Source of the DNA: Cephalotus follicularis | Lineage: Eukaryota; Streptophyta; Magnoliopsida; Oxalidales; Cephalotaceae | NCBI GenBank assembly: GCA_001972305.1 | Contig: BDDD01000984.1 | Span: forward strand, 175,753-239,752 | Length of the DNA stretch: 64,000 nucleotides | Direction of reading: 5' to 3' | Shown: one piece after another, positions 22,621-32,930 of the stretch | Layout of the letters: each line of letters begins with the position of its first letter | How positions within the stretch are numbered: the stretch's first letter is position 1 | The notes under the pieces: model-generated | What the model was told of the DNA's origin: nothing | Database searches by the model: none | What the model saw: the letters and a program-made list of their open reading frames with translations, nothing else | Made by a program: the position numbers and the translations under genes

Positions 22621-23365
22621 TAAAAGCATCAAAGAGGTTGACCAATGCAGGGGTTTGACGAATAGCATCAAAGAAACCAGATTAAATCCATCAAAACATA
22701 TGTAAATCATACCTGTTAATAATTGACCTTGTAGATTGGGAGGCCTTGCAGTAGAATCGGTGAACTGCCGCCTCTTTCAACCTTCATTCACTGCCACGAG
22801 CACAGCTCCTTCTTGCGCCAACAGAGCTTCCACTTCCTGCGTTGCTCGTTCTCTCACTATCTTCTTCAATTTCAGAAGATGAGCCGATAAAATTGAGAGT
22901 GCCAACCTCTCTTTCTCTTCTCGGCGTCTCCCATTTCTTCTTTCTCTCTTTCACCCTTTCTCTTTCTCTGTCGTTCTCTCTTCTCTTTCTCCCGCTAGAA
23001 CGAGTACGAGAGGAAGAAGGAAAGAACCAGCTCTTATGTTTGGAGTTCCCATGACGAAGAACTCTTTGGAAGTGCCTTCGCAGCCACACACTGTCGGGCC
23101 AACCAATTTCAATTCCAATTATGCGATTGTGAGACTGATTGTCTCATACGGCAATGCGTTAAACATGATGTATATAAAAATTGGTCTTTAAACATGTATG
23201 AAATATAATTGGTCCTCAATAGTCTTTTGGGCCATAAACTGTGGGCTTCAACACACAATATCTTTTATTGCTTTGGGCCTCATTGGGCTTTATTACAATG
23301 ATACACTATGCCACAGTTTACAACAATTATTTATACAATAATTACAATAAATTATGGGCATTATA

Positions 23366-24611
23366 GATACCAAGGTCTTCCTGTTTTCGGTAGACACACG
23401 GCTCATCCACGTTTTTGATGAATCTGAAAGACTTGATGGCTATGCGATGCTTACTTAAGTCCATATATCGACCTTTGGAGTTTGCACACCATGTACAGGG
23501 ACTTCTTGGATGTAAACCCTTCGGGTTGGGACATATAAATGTCCTCTCCAAGATATCCATCCAAGAATGTTATCTTAACATCCATTTGCCATATCTCATA
23601 AACACAATGAGCGGCAATAGCAAGCAAAATCCGAATGGATTTGAGAATGGCAACTGGTGAGCAAGTCTTGGTATTGTTGACACCATGTCATTGTCTATAC
23701 CCTTTTGCAACCAATCGCACTTTATATGTCTCAATCTTTCCATCAACGCCGATATTCTCCTTGAAGATCCATTTGCACCCAATAGGCACTATGCCTTCAG
23801 GAGCTAGCACCAAGTGCCAAACTTGGTTGGCATACATGGAATCCGTTTCGGATTGCATGACTTCCAACCATGCCTTGGATTCAATGCCTTGTACTGCTTC
23901 CTAGTAGCTAACAGGTTTGTCATCCTTGATATCGTTAGGTTCGTTAGTGTCTTCTACGAGAAAACTATATTTCTCAGGCGTTGTCGAATTCCTGCATGAT
24001 CTCCTCACTTGAGGAGTGCATGACTGAGATCCAATCTCAGGTTAAGATCCAACCCCAACTATGTCTCTTGAGGGTCTAACCTCTAATTCCTCCTCGTCCT
24101 GTGGTATTTCTCCTGGTGGTAACTCCCGGAGTTCCACTTTGCTCCAACTACTTACTTCCAGAAGGAATTCCTTCTCTTGGAACTTAGCAGTACGTGATAC
24201 AAAAACTTTTTGCTCGTTGGGATGGTTGAAATAGTATCCAATGATTTCCTTAGGATACCCCACAAACTGGCAGCGATCCGATCGCGGCTCCAGCTTAGAA
24301 GGTTCCAACCTTCTCACATAAGCTGGACAGTCCCAAACCCTTAAGTGGTTTAGGTTGGGTTTTCTCCCTTTAAAAACCTTGTAAGGTGTGGAGGAGATGA
24401 ATTTTGAAGGAATTCGATTTACGCCGCTGCCTGCAGCACATGACCCCAAAAATAGATAGGAAGATCGGTAAAATACATCATGGATCGGACCATATTAATA
24501 ATGTCCGATTCCTCCGTTCGGAAACACCATTATGTTGTGTGTTTCAGGAGGTGTCCACTGAGAGAGGATTCCATAGCTCTAAGATAATCTTGAAATTCTA
24601 CAGACAGGTAT
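23366..24611 (-). pseudogene. Copia element F: integrase C-terminal end and RT N-terminal part
   Basis: The reverse strand carries, from 24611 down, the end of the integrase catalytic core (the conserved Glu region with a GTP-less SLSGHLL-like phrase, then PIYFWG). The copia linker with KPNLNHLRVWDCPAYVRR and a YPKE..GYYF phrase lies at 24200-24380. The start of reverse transcriptase follows: the W-to-VAKGY segment at 23690-23780, then QMDV and KLQRSIYGLK at 23430-23580. Several stops and frameshifts make it non-functional. At 24611 it is split by solo LTR E (GGTAT duplication), and at 23366 it is cut off by the H LTR. The rest of RT, RNase H and the 3' LTR are not in the window. Confidence 0.82.
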
Positions 24612-26560
24612 TGTAAGACCCCAGAACGGTGGGAGTCCTTACAGGTAATAAAACGGAAACATAACATATCTTAACTGAACATATGCATAAAGTTATTTCC
24701 AAAATACGTGGTGGTCAAAACATATCATAATCTGATAACATAACTGAACTAAACATTGTTTGAAATCTTAAACATAATCCATAAGTCAGATACAGAAATC
24801 ATAAACCAAAAGTAACTTATTGTTCACAGACTAGTCCTAACAGAAACATAGTAGGATCACACTCCTAGAAGATTCTCTGACATAAGGTGGACATCTCTCA
24901 TCACACATTGCCCCGTTGCTCCTGACAACCTGCCGAATGGAAACAAAAATGCGGCTGAGGAAACTTCAGTATGAATAAGGAATATAAAAATAGTAGCGAT
25001 AATTTAAAAGTAGTAAGAATTCAAAAGTTAACTCAAAGTAGAAATCTTAAGCATTAAATCAGTTAAAATATTCTTTAAGTCCCATCTGAACTTTCATAGA
25101 AACCAAATCCATAAATTTCAAAACATGAGTTCCATACTGAGCCACATAACTTATCACATATCAGAACACATATAGTAAGGGAGGCGCTACTTCCACATGC
25201 CAAATAGAATTAAAGTGTACGGCACTACATAGTCAATTCTCATAACATATCATATCATATACCTAGGATCGATCCATACGGCTCTATCACAAATAACAGA
25301 TCCATAATCCTCCTCACAGGATAATCATAACATAGAGAGAAGCCTTAGGGTAATCACACCGCTACGGAAGTGTCATGTCCACGTGCCAGGCCTACGACAT
25401 GCCTATGGTACGCCCCATAGGTGGGTACAAACTCAGTACTTCACCATTTTGAAAACATTGATTTTATCATAATCAATTTTAAAACACATAAAAGGTTTTC
25501 CGAAACATGTCCATAAATCGTTATCAAATGATATTATTTCATATCACACATACTTTCATAATCGAAAATTAATTGATTTATTTTCACCATAAAAGAGATG
25601 ATCATATCACAAATCATAGCAAAATATAAAGCCAGAAACATTTAATTTCGTAAAGGTGTCAAAACTGACTTTATTTTCGAAACATATCAAGGAATGAACA
25701 TCCACTCATAAAATAAAACTGAATTTATCAAAGAGAGTGTCAAAGAGCAGAAAATATATGTACCTTATGCGATGACAGAATATAACTTACGAAATGACTG
25801 AAAATTTCTAACTGCCCCTCGTAGCACAAAAATCTAAAAGATACAAAATCATTCATATAAGGATCTGACAAACATTGTGGACATAAATCAGAATTATTAC
25901 GGTGTTTAATACAGACCCCGATTTATCAGAAGTGCAAACTGACCAAGAAAATTGGAAACAAAAATTTTTTGGACTCACCAGCTGACTGTACAGGAATCCA
26001 ATCAACTGTTGGAAGCTTGGCAGTCAACTACACAACATGTCCAGCCGACTACCCAAAATGGACTGTAGCCAGTTGACTGTGATAGGGTTCCAGTCAACTG
26101 TGTAAGACATAGCAGTCGACTACTCAAAGCTTAACAGCCGACTGTCCAGAAGAACAGGCGACTGTTCTGGACGACAGAACAGCAAAACTCTAACAATCCT
26201 ATACAGAATTCAGTCAAAAACCTGAATAACATAATACCAGAGGGCCATAACCATCTACATAAGACATTACATGACCTTACCACAGTAAACGAACCCAAAA
26301 TTATAAGGAGGTATATAGACAGTGGTTAACTTCAAAGAGAAAAAGAGTGACTTCTAAACCATTGTACACATATATAATCAAATTTTACTGTCCAATACAA
26401 CTTTTAGTTATCAAAACCAGTGTACCAACTATACAGATGTCTAAGAACTGATTAACAGATTAGAGACAAAACAAGGTGCAAAGTGGCTGGGGCCAAAATC
26501 AAAGCTCTAACAGCCTAAACAACATAGAATCGGATTCATAACAATATATAACAAACCATC
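24612..26560 (-). mobile_element. Solo LTR E, left part
   Basis: It starts TGTAAGACCCC on the plus strand and is a D-family LTR in reverse: it shares with D the ACCCACCTATGGGGCGTA block (25400-25435 in reverse) and the TTTCCAT(G)CGGCAGGTT block (24920-24945). Element A (26561) splits it, and it resumes at 54853. The left target-duplication copy is GGTAT at 24607-24611. It carries a CAGTCGACTG-class palindrome cluster at 25975-26175. With the right part the LTR is about 2.7 kb. No open frame of interest. Confidence 0.92.
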
Positions 26561-28655
26561 TGTAACGTCCGGGGTTTTTCATTAAAGTGTAATATTGTAT
26601 TCCCAATGTAATTTACGCTTGAATTAATGAGAACCATGTTTTTTCCTTTTTTGTGTGTTGAAAGGTTGCAAGAAAGTGTGTGTTGGTGTGTTTTTGTACA
26701 GGGGGCAGCCGACTGCCACAGGGAGGCAGCCGAATGGACCCCTTGTTGAGGGACAATAGCCAGCTGCTGTGAGGAAACAGCCGGCTGGTGTGGGTGTTGG
26801 CAGAAATAGCCGACTGCCAATTCAAGGCAGTCGACTGCCAGGCGCCAGACAGCCCACGTGCTGTCAGCCTTGAAGTGACAAAAAGTGGGAGTTTTGCCTT
26901 ATTTGGGCAGATGGCAGAGAGAGGGGCCGGGTTCCTCTCTTAAAACACAAGCTTTCCTCTTCAAATCTCCATCTTTCTCAGTGAATTCAAGAGTGTTTGG
27001 GAGTAGAGAAAATTGAGTGAAAGTGTGTGTGTTGTGGATCTAAGGAGCTTCGTGTTGAACCGTAGACTTGGTGGCTTGGACCAGTGGAGCAATCGGACCA
27101 GTGGGAGTTGCTAACCAAGCTAGGGAGTGCAAAAGCCTCAGATTTGGACTTAAAGAGGTGGATTGCAACTCCTAACTTGGAGTTCTAAGGTAGGGGGAAA
27201 GTCGTTTTTCCACTTAATTTCAACCATAAATGTTTTTCGTGAAATGAAATGCATGTTTGTGTTATATTGTGAGCCTGAAATGTGTTGTTACATAAATGTG
27301 TTTTTTTTTTTTGTTATGTTGGGTGTGTGTTGTGGATTGTATAGCCGCTGGTTTTCTACACCTGCTGCAGAATCCAGCTGGCTGCCCGTGTTGGGCAGTC
27401 GACTGCTCAATGGGTCCAGCCGACTGTTCTTGGGAGGCCAGTCGACTGCCCATGTGTGTGTCTCTAGGAAGTGCCTGCAGAGGTTGTGTAGTCGACTGTT
27501 GTAGGTCAGCAACCGGCTAGTGGGTGTGAGCAGCCGACTGTGGAGAGAGACAGTCGACTGTCTGGTTGTGTAGTCGACCACCTGGGTTGGGCAGCCGACT
27601 GTTTTGAGGGGAACAACTGACTGCCAGTGGGAGGCAGCCGACTGTCAGGGCATGTTTTGCCTTGTGAACATGTGTATGCATCGTGTATTGTGATGAGCTG
27701 CTTTGTAAATCTTTATGAACTATTTTGAGCATTGTGATTATTGAGTTTGAACTTTTATATCATCTTTCTGGAAGTGCATTGTAGTTTAATGAAAATCATT
27801 ACTTTACACGAAAATGTATGTTTGAGAAAATATATATTTTCGAACCATGAAAATGACTTCCAAAACACCGTGAACCGAGTTTTATGATATTGAGAACCGA
27901 GAACCGTGACATCATGAAAATGAGTTTGTTTTCAAGTATTTGTTTTATAAATTACTTGGAAAACTGTTTTGAGCATCGAGATGACTGTGATTGTGATTGA
28001 GTTGACTATGGTTTGCTGATTGTGATTTTGATTGTGACCGTACTAGTTGCGTGGCGGAGATGCCAGCGATGACTAGTGGTCGGGTTGACTCAGGGGCCAG
28101 GAGTTGGCTGGGTGACTCATATATATATATATATATATACATACATATATATACATATATGCATCGAGATATAGTATGTACTGCATCATATTGCATTCAT
28201 GCTTGGTTTTGTTGATCTTATGTTGCTTTGATGACTTTGGCCGAGTGAGCACAAAGGCTAACCCCCTACTGTTACAGATTGAAGCAGCGTTTTGGATTTC
28301 GCCGGGCAAGGCTATGTTAGGATGGGATGCGACAGGGTTTACTTTGCTTTAAATGTTTTGTAAAGTAGCGTACTTAAAACATGATGTACTTTGGATTATT
28401 GTACTAATGTTTTACTGTTGTTGATTGACTTTTCGATCACGCTCCGTTGTGGGCTTTTTAACAATGCTTTTCAGTTAGTGTGTTCGGGAATCATGTAGTA
28501 TAGGATGCATGGTTCCGTTTGCTTTCAGCTTATAGTTAAATGCTTCCGCAAGTTTGATGTTTAATCAAAAGTTTTAAGTTTTACCGTTTTCTGTATAAGC
28601 TGGATGTTTGTTAAATTGCCATGTTGTATGTTGTGAATGCAAGAGGGGTGTGACA
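26561..28655 (+). repeat. 5' LTR of A
   Basis: 2095 bp, from TGTAACGTCC to GGGGTGTGACA. Two clusters of CAGTCGACTG-class palindromes lie at 26703-26850 and 27377-27645. Relative to the 3' LTR it lacks about 190 bp (replaced by an AT run at 28118-28165) and two palindrome units at 27530. No promoter element can be assigned with confidence. Confidence 0.96.
26703..27645. repeat. Two phased palindrome clusters in the 5' LTR of A
   Basis: In the second cluster motif positions are 27377, 27398, 27419, 27441, 27491, 27512, 27533, 27553, 27573, 27594, 27616 and 27637, giving steps of 21, 21, 22, 50, 21, 21, 20, 20, 21, 22 and 21 bp. The core is GTCGACTG or GCCGACTG. The spacers are unrelated. The first cluster (26703-26850) holds six or seven similar copies. 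Confidence 0.85.
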
Positions 28656-28659
28656 ACAG

Positions 28660-28671
28660 TGGTATCAGAGC
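28660..28671 (+). other. Primer-binding site of A
   Basis: TGGTATCAGAGC lies four bases after the 5' LTR, an exact match to the initiator-methionine tRNA site. Confidence 0.95.
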
Positions 28672-28763
28672 ATATATCCATTTATATGCTTATCTTGGAT
28701 ACTATCCTTGGGAATTGACATGTTTCCTCAAGAGGACTAATGACATCTTTCTTATAGGAACCT

Positions 28764-30572
28764 ATGGACGGTCGGAGAAGACGCGGAAGGCGTAGGGTTG
28801 TGAATGAAGATGTTCTCGAGGGAGCGAATGTTGGGGAAGATCCGATGGATAATGTTCCACCAGAAGCAGCACCTAATGTGAGGGATCCGATGGACCGCAT
28901 TGCTGACTATATCCAGTAGCAGATAGCTGCTAATCAGCAACAGATGGCCGCTAATACAGAGAATATGGAAGAGATACGGAGATTGTATGTTCAAGCTCAA
29001 CCTTAGCCGATGGCTCCAGCTCATGGTGTGCACGATGATGGTAGCCGGTTTGGCAGGAACCTTGAGAGATTCATGAGGCAGAATCCACCTAGTTTCAGAG
29101 GAGAGCTTGATGCCACTATTGCTAAGAGGTGGTTACAGGATCTAGAGAAAATCTTTGAGGTGATGGAGTGTACCGACAGGCAGAAACTGCGGTTTATTGT
29201 GTACCGATTGTGGGGAGAGGCCACCCACTGGTGGGAGATGGTCAAAACTAAATGTGAGGATACTGGAGTCGCTAGCACTTGGGAGGGATTCCAGGAGGAG
29301 TTTCTGGCAGCATATGTGCCACGCATAGAGCGTGAGCGGAGGGAGATGGAGCTCTTGGAGCTGCGTCAAGGGGAGATGACTGTGGTCGAGTACCAGGCCA
29401 GGTTTGTGGAGTTTGCCAGACATTCAGCTTTTTTAGTAACCGATGAGGAAAAGAAGGTTCGGAGGATCCTGAGGGGTTTACGACCGGACCTTCGGTCTCG
29501 GATCAGAGTTATGGAGCTGGGCACTTTTGTGGAGGTCGCCCAGAAAGTGAGGTTAATGGAGAGTGTGTTGAATGAGGACCGGGCTAAGAGAGCCCGAGCA
29601 CAACAGAGAAGACAGACATCTAATCAGTCTAGACCAGCGTCGTCGAAATGGCAGGGCAGTGGTTCCCCGACGAAGTCCCCGAGGAATAGATCTCAGCGGA
29701 CAGCTTCACAGGGTGCTCCTAGTCATGGGAGTGATGCGAGGACAGGGGTTTGTTACCACTGTGATCGTGCAGGTCACCAGCAGAAAGATTGTTGGTTGAA
29801 GAAAGGGTTGTGTTTGAGGTGTGGCACAGCGGGTCACTTTGTGAGGGATTGCCCGAGAGGGACAGCGACAGCGCCTACTAGGCCAGCGAGTGGTAGCGGT
29901 TCTGCAACGGGACCCTCACAGCGTAGAGATACTGGAAAAGGCATAGCGAAAGGTAGAGTTTTCATTCTCACTCAGACAGAAGTTCCAGATTCCACTTCTG
30001 TTGTGGGAGGTACTGTATATGTTTATGGATTCTCTGCTAGAGTATTGATGGATTCTGGAGCATCACATTCTTTTATTGCTTCCCGTTTTGCATCATGTTT
30101 AGATATGTCTCCTGATTGCATGCCTTATGTCCTTGATGTGAGTACACCTACTGGGAGTTCTATGTGTGCAAACTCGGTGTACCGAGGTTACGAGATTTCT
30201 ATTGCGGGTGTTTCGTTGTATGCGGGCTTGATCGTACTACCCCTTCATGATTTTGATGTCATCTTGGGAATGGACTGGTTGTCAGCCTACCATGCACGTA
30301 TGGACTGTTACAACAAGGTTGTGGATCTTTGCTTACCTAATGGGACTACCTTCCAGTTTCAGGGAGACAGAGGATTCTCGATACCAGTTGTATCTTTTAT
30401 TCGTGCATCGAGGTATCTGGAGAAAGGGTGTGAAGGGTTCCTTGCGCATGTGGTTGACAAAAGAAAGGAGGAGGGCAAGAGTTTGGAGGAGGTTCCAGTT
30501 GTATGTGAGTTTTCGGATGTGTCCCTCCCGATTTGGTGTCCTTACCACCGAAGAGGAGCATGGAGTTTGTGA
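28764..30572 (+). pseudogene. gag and protease of A, broken by nonsense codons and a frameshift
   Basis: The true start is the ATG at 28764 (Arg-rich MDGRRRRGRRR), not the later ATG at 29010 in the same frame. TAG codons at 28917 and 29004 interrupt it. Gag capsid (retrotrans_gag) spans about 29070-29560, with NPPSFRGELDATIAKRWL and RQGEMTVVEYQARF. Two zinc knuckles follow, CYHCDRAGHQQKDC (about 29752) and CLRCGTAGHFVRDC (about 29812). The aspartic protease has its active site MDSGASHSF at about 30047, and LGMDWL lies near 30268. The frame is lost at about 30520-30572, just before RT. Gag forms the particle; protease cleaves the polyprotein. Confidence 0.9.
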
Positions 30573-32872
30573 TTGACCTGGTACCGGGTACGGCCCCTGT
30601 TTCTAAGGCGCCTGACCGGATGGCTCCTGCGGAGTTGAGAGAGTTGAAGTTATAGCTGCAAGACCTGATTGACAAGGGTTTTGTGCGGCCCAGTGTTTCT
30701 CTGTGGGGCGCGCCTGTATTATTTGTAAAGAAGAAGGATGGGTCGATGAGGCTTTGCATCGACTACAGGATGTTGAATAAGGTTACTATCAAGAATAAGT
30801 ATCCTCTTTCGCATATCAAGGATTTGTTTGACCAGTTACAAGGGTCAAGGGTGTTCTCCAAACTCGATCTAAAGTCAGGTTATCACCAGCTGAGAGTGAA
30901 GGAAGGAGATATTGAGAAGACTGCCTTCCGGACTAGGTACGGTCATTACGAGTTCTTGGTAATGCCGTTTGGCGTCACCAATGCACCGGCAGCGTTTATG
31001 TCACTAATGAATGATGTGTTCCGATCGTACCTGGATCAGTTTGTAGTAGTGTTTATTGATGATATACTGGTGTATTCAAGGAGCGAGGAGGAGCACGCCT
31101 ATCATCTGAGAGTAGTTTTACAGATTCTCAGAGAGCATCGGTTGTATGCCATGTTTGGCAAGTGTGAGTTATGGCTCAATCGTGTGATTTTTCTGGGTCA
31201 CATTATATCCGGAGAGGGTTTGGCGGTCGATCCGTCGAAGACCGAGGTGGTGCGAGATTGGCCGCAACCGAAGAATGTGACTGAGGTGTACAGTTTTCTT
31301 GGGTTGGCGGGTTATTATCGAAGGTTCATTCAGCATTTCTCGAGGATAGTTGTACCTTTGACAAGGTTGACTCAGAAGAAGACTTTGTTTATCTGGGACG
31401 AAGAATGTGAAGCCAGTTTTTGTGATCTAAAGGATCGGTTGGTGTCCGCTCCTGTTTTCGCGTTACCTGAGGGTAACGAAGGCTTCGCAGTCTATAGTGA
31501 TGCTTCGGGTAAAGGATTGGGTTGCGTGTTGATGCAACGGGGTAGAGTAATCGCTTATGCTTCGCAGAAGTTAAAGCCGTATGAAGAGAACTACTCGACG
31601 CATGATCTTGAATTGGCCGTGATTATTTTTGCCCTTCAGAAATGGAGACATTATCTATATGGGGCACAGTTTGAGATTTTCACCGACCACAAGAGTTTGA
31701 AGTATCTTTTCTGTCAACATACCCTAAACATAAGACAACGGCGATGGGTTGAGTTCTTTAATGATTATGACTGTAGTATTGGGTACCATCCCGGGAAAGC
31801 GAACGTGGTCACCGATGCGTTAAGCCGTAAGGCTATTGTTGCTAACACGATGATATCTCAGTGGAAGATGTTAGAGGACTTCCAAGAGTGGTCTCCGTTT
31901 AATCAGTCACCGGGGGTCTTTGTGGCCGATATGCGAGTGTAGCCTGCGTTACTGGATCACATCAGGGATGCACAACCACACGATCCCGAGTTGCAACGGA
32001 TTCGGGAGAACCTGGACTCGGAATCCGATTTTCGAGTACATGTTGATGGTATTCTGAGATATCGGGGACGTGTGTGTCTTCCGAATGAACCAGGGTTGAA
32101 GAATGAGTTACTACGCGGGGCTCATAAATCTTCGTACAATATTCATCCTGGTAGCACAAAAAAGTATCAAGATATGAAGAAGACTTATTGGTGGCCAGGC
32201 ATGAAACGAGAGATCGCCGAGTATGTGGCGAAGTGTTATACTTGTCAAACAGTCAAAGCCGAACATCAGAGGCCAGCGGGTTTGTTGCAGTCTTTACCAA
32301 TTCCAGAATGGAAATGGGAGCATGTGACGATGGATTTTGTTTCGGGTTTTCCTCTGACTCGGAACTGTCACAATGCGGTATGGGTCATTGTGGATCGGCT
32401 AACTAAATCAGCACACTTTCTGCCTACGCATGTCACAGATTCTGCGAGCAAGTTAGCTCGGTTATACATCAAGGAGATCGTGAGGTTACACGGTGTTCCT
32501 GTGAGTATAGTCTGTGACAGAGACTCGATCTTTACTTCCAACTTTTGGAAGAGGTTTCAGACAGCATTTGGGACGAAGCTAAACCTGAGCACAGCTTTCC
32601 ACCCACAGACAGATGGGCAGTCAGAGCGTACTATCCAGACCCTGGAGGATATGCTCCGAGCTTGTGTTATCGACTTTGCTGGTACTTGGGAGGACCATAT
32701 TCCCTTGATAGAGTTTTCTTATAATAATAGCTATCATTCTAGCATCGGTATGGCTCCGTTTGAGGCTTTGTACGGAAGGAAGTGTAGGTCCCCTGTGTGT
32801 TGGGATGAGGTCGGTGAGCGACCTTTACTTGGATCAGATTTGGTAGAGGAGACTTCTGAGAAAGTCAAGTTC
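30573..32872 (+). pseudogene. pol of A: RT, RNase H and integrase core, broken
   Basis: After the frameshift, a single frame carries RT, RNase H and integrase up to the B insertion. RT has [14 protein letters not shown] (about 30729), MPFGVTNAP (about 30962) and the catalytic FIDD (31051). RNase H has [10 protein letters not shown] (31492) and TDHKSLKY. Integrase has the HHCC finger with WWPGMK and CYTC (about 32120-32250), then DDE residues in MDFVSG, CDRDS and [10 protein letters not shown] (about 32330-32650). TAG codons at 30653 and 31940 break it; both sit where related copies have Gln. The frame ends in an integrase codon at 32872 where B inserted, and it continues in the same frame at 52003. 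Confidence 0.92.
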
Positions 32873-32930
32873 TGTCACACCCCATTCCCATAACAACAAT
32901 AATAATGGTAGCAATCAACATAATATCCGA

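Larger units (their letters stand above)
14173..23365 (-). repeat. LTR of gypsy element H, split by J and K
   Basis: In forward coordinates it starts TGTCACGCCCC next to the primer-binding site and ends GGGCATTATA at 23365, where a canonical end would be GGGCATTACA (one mutation). Without the insertions J (14649-17235) and K (18198-21842) the LTR is roughly 3 kb. Pieces belonging to it are 14173-14648, 17236-18197 and 21843-23365. It contains a 27-bp tandem array and a GTCGAC-core palindrome cluster (22180-22620). Its right end abuts the RT domain of copia element F. No target duplication is visible because the other end of H is lost. A similar LTR fragment sits inside element B (39000-41230). 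Confidence 0.75.

Noticed and set aside
22784..23089. 101-codon frame rich in Arg/Glu, resembling an SR-type protein
   Set aside because: It comes from a CTTTCTC-rich tract in the H LTR, and the same tract is open on the other strand. Similar artefacts occur at 38068-38391 and 51441-51807.
9199..23365. I and H as the two LTRs of a single element
   Set aside because: They are in opposite orientations, differ in sequence, each has its own primer-binding site and gag, and there is no shared target duplication (ATGGT on the left, GATAC on the right).
27288..27581. A coding repeat with SRL every seven residues, read through the palindromes
   Set aside because: Spacings of 20, 22 and 28 bp break any heptad frame, both strands are equally open, and no start, domain or constraint is seen. 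The conservation is of DNA words.
26703..27645. CRISPR-like reading of the palindrome arrays (short palindromes with variable spacers)
   Set aside because: The setting is plant LTR DNA, the repeated word is only 8-14 bp, spacers are 7-13 bp, and no cas genes exist. The resemblance is superficial.
27377..27645. The 21-bp period as a 21-nt small-RNA phasing signal
   Set aside because: Spacers are unrelated and there is no long hairpin or target-site layout. The period is between DNA palindromes; nothing in the sequence points to phased siRNA.
29021..29423. Minus-strand frames of about 100 codons opposite the gag of A
   Set aside because: They are shadows of the gag reading frame on the plus strand.
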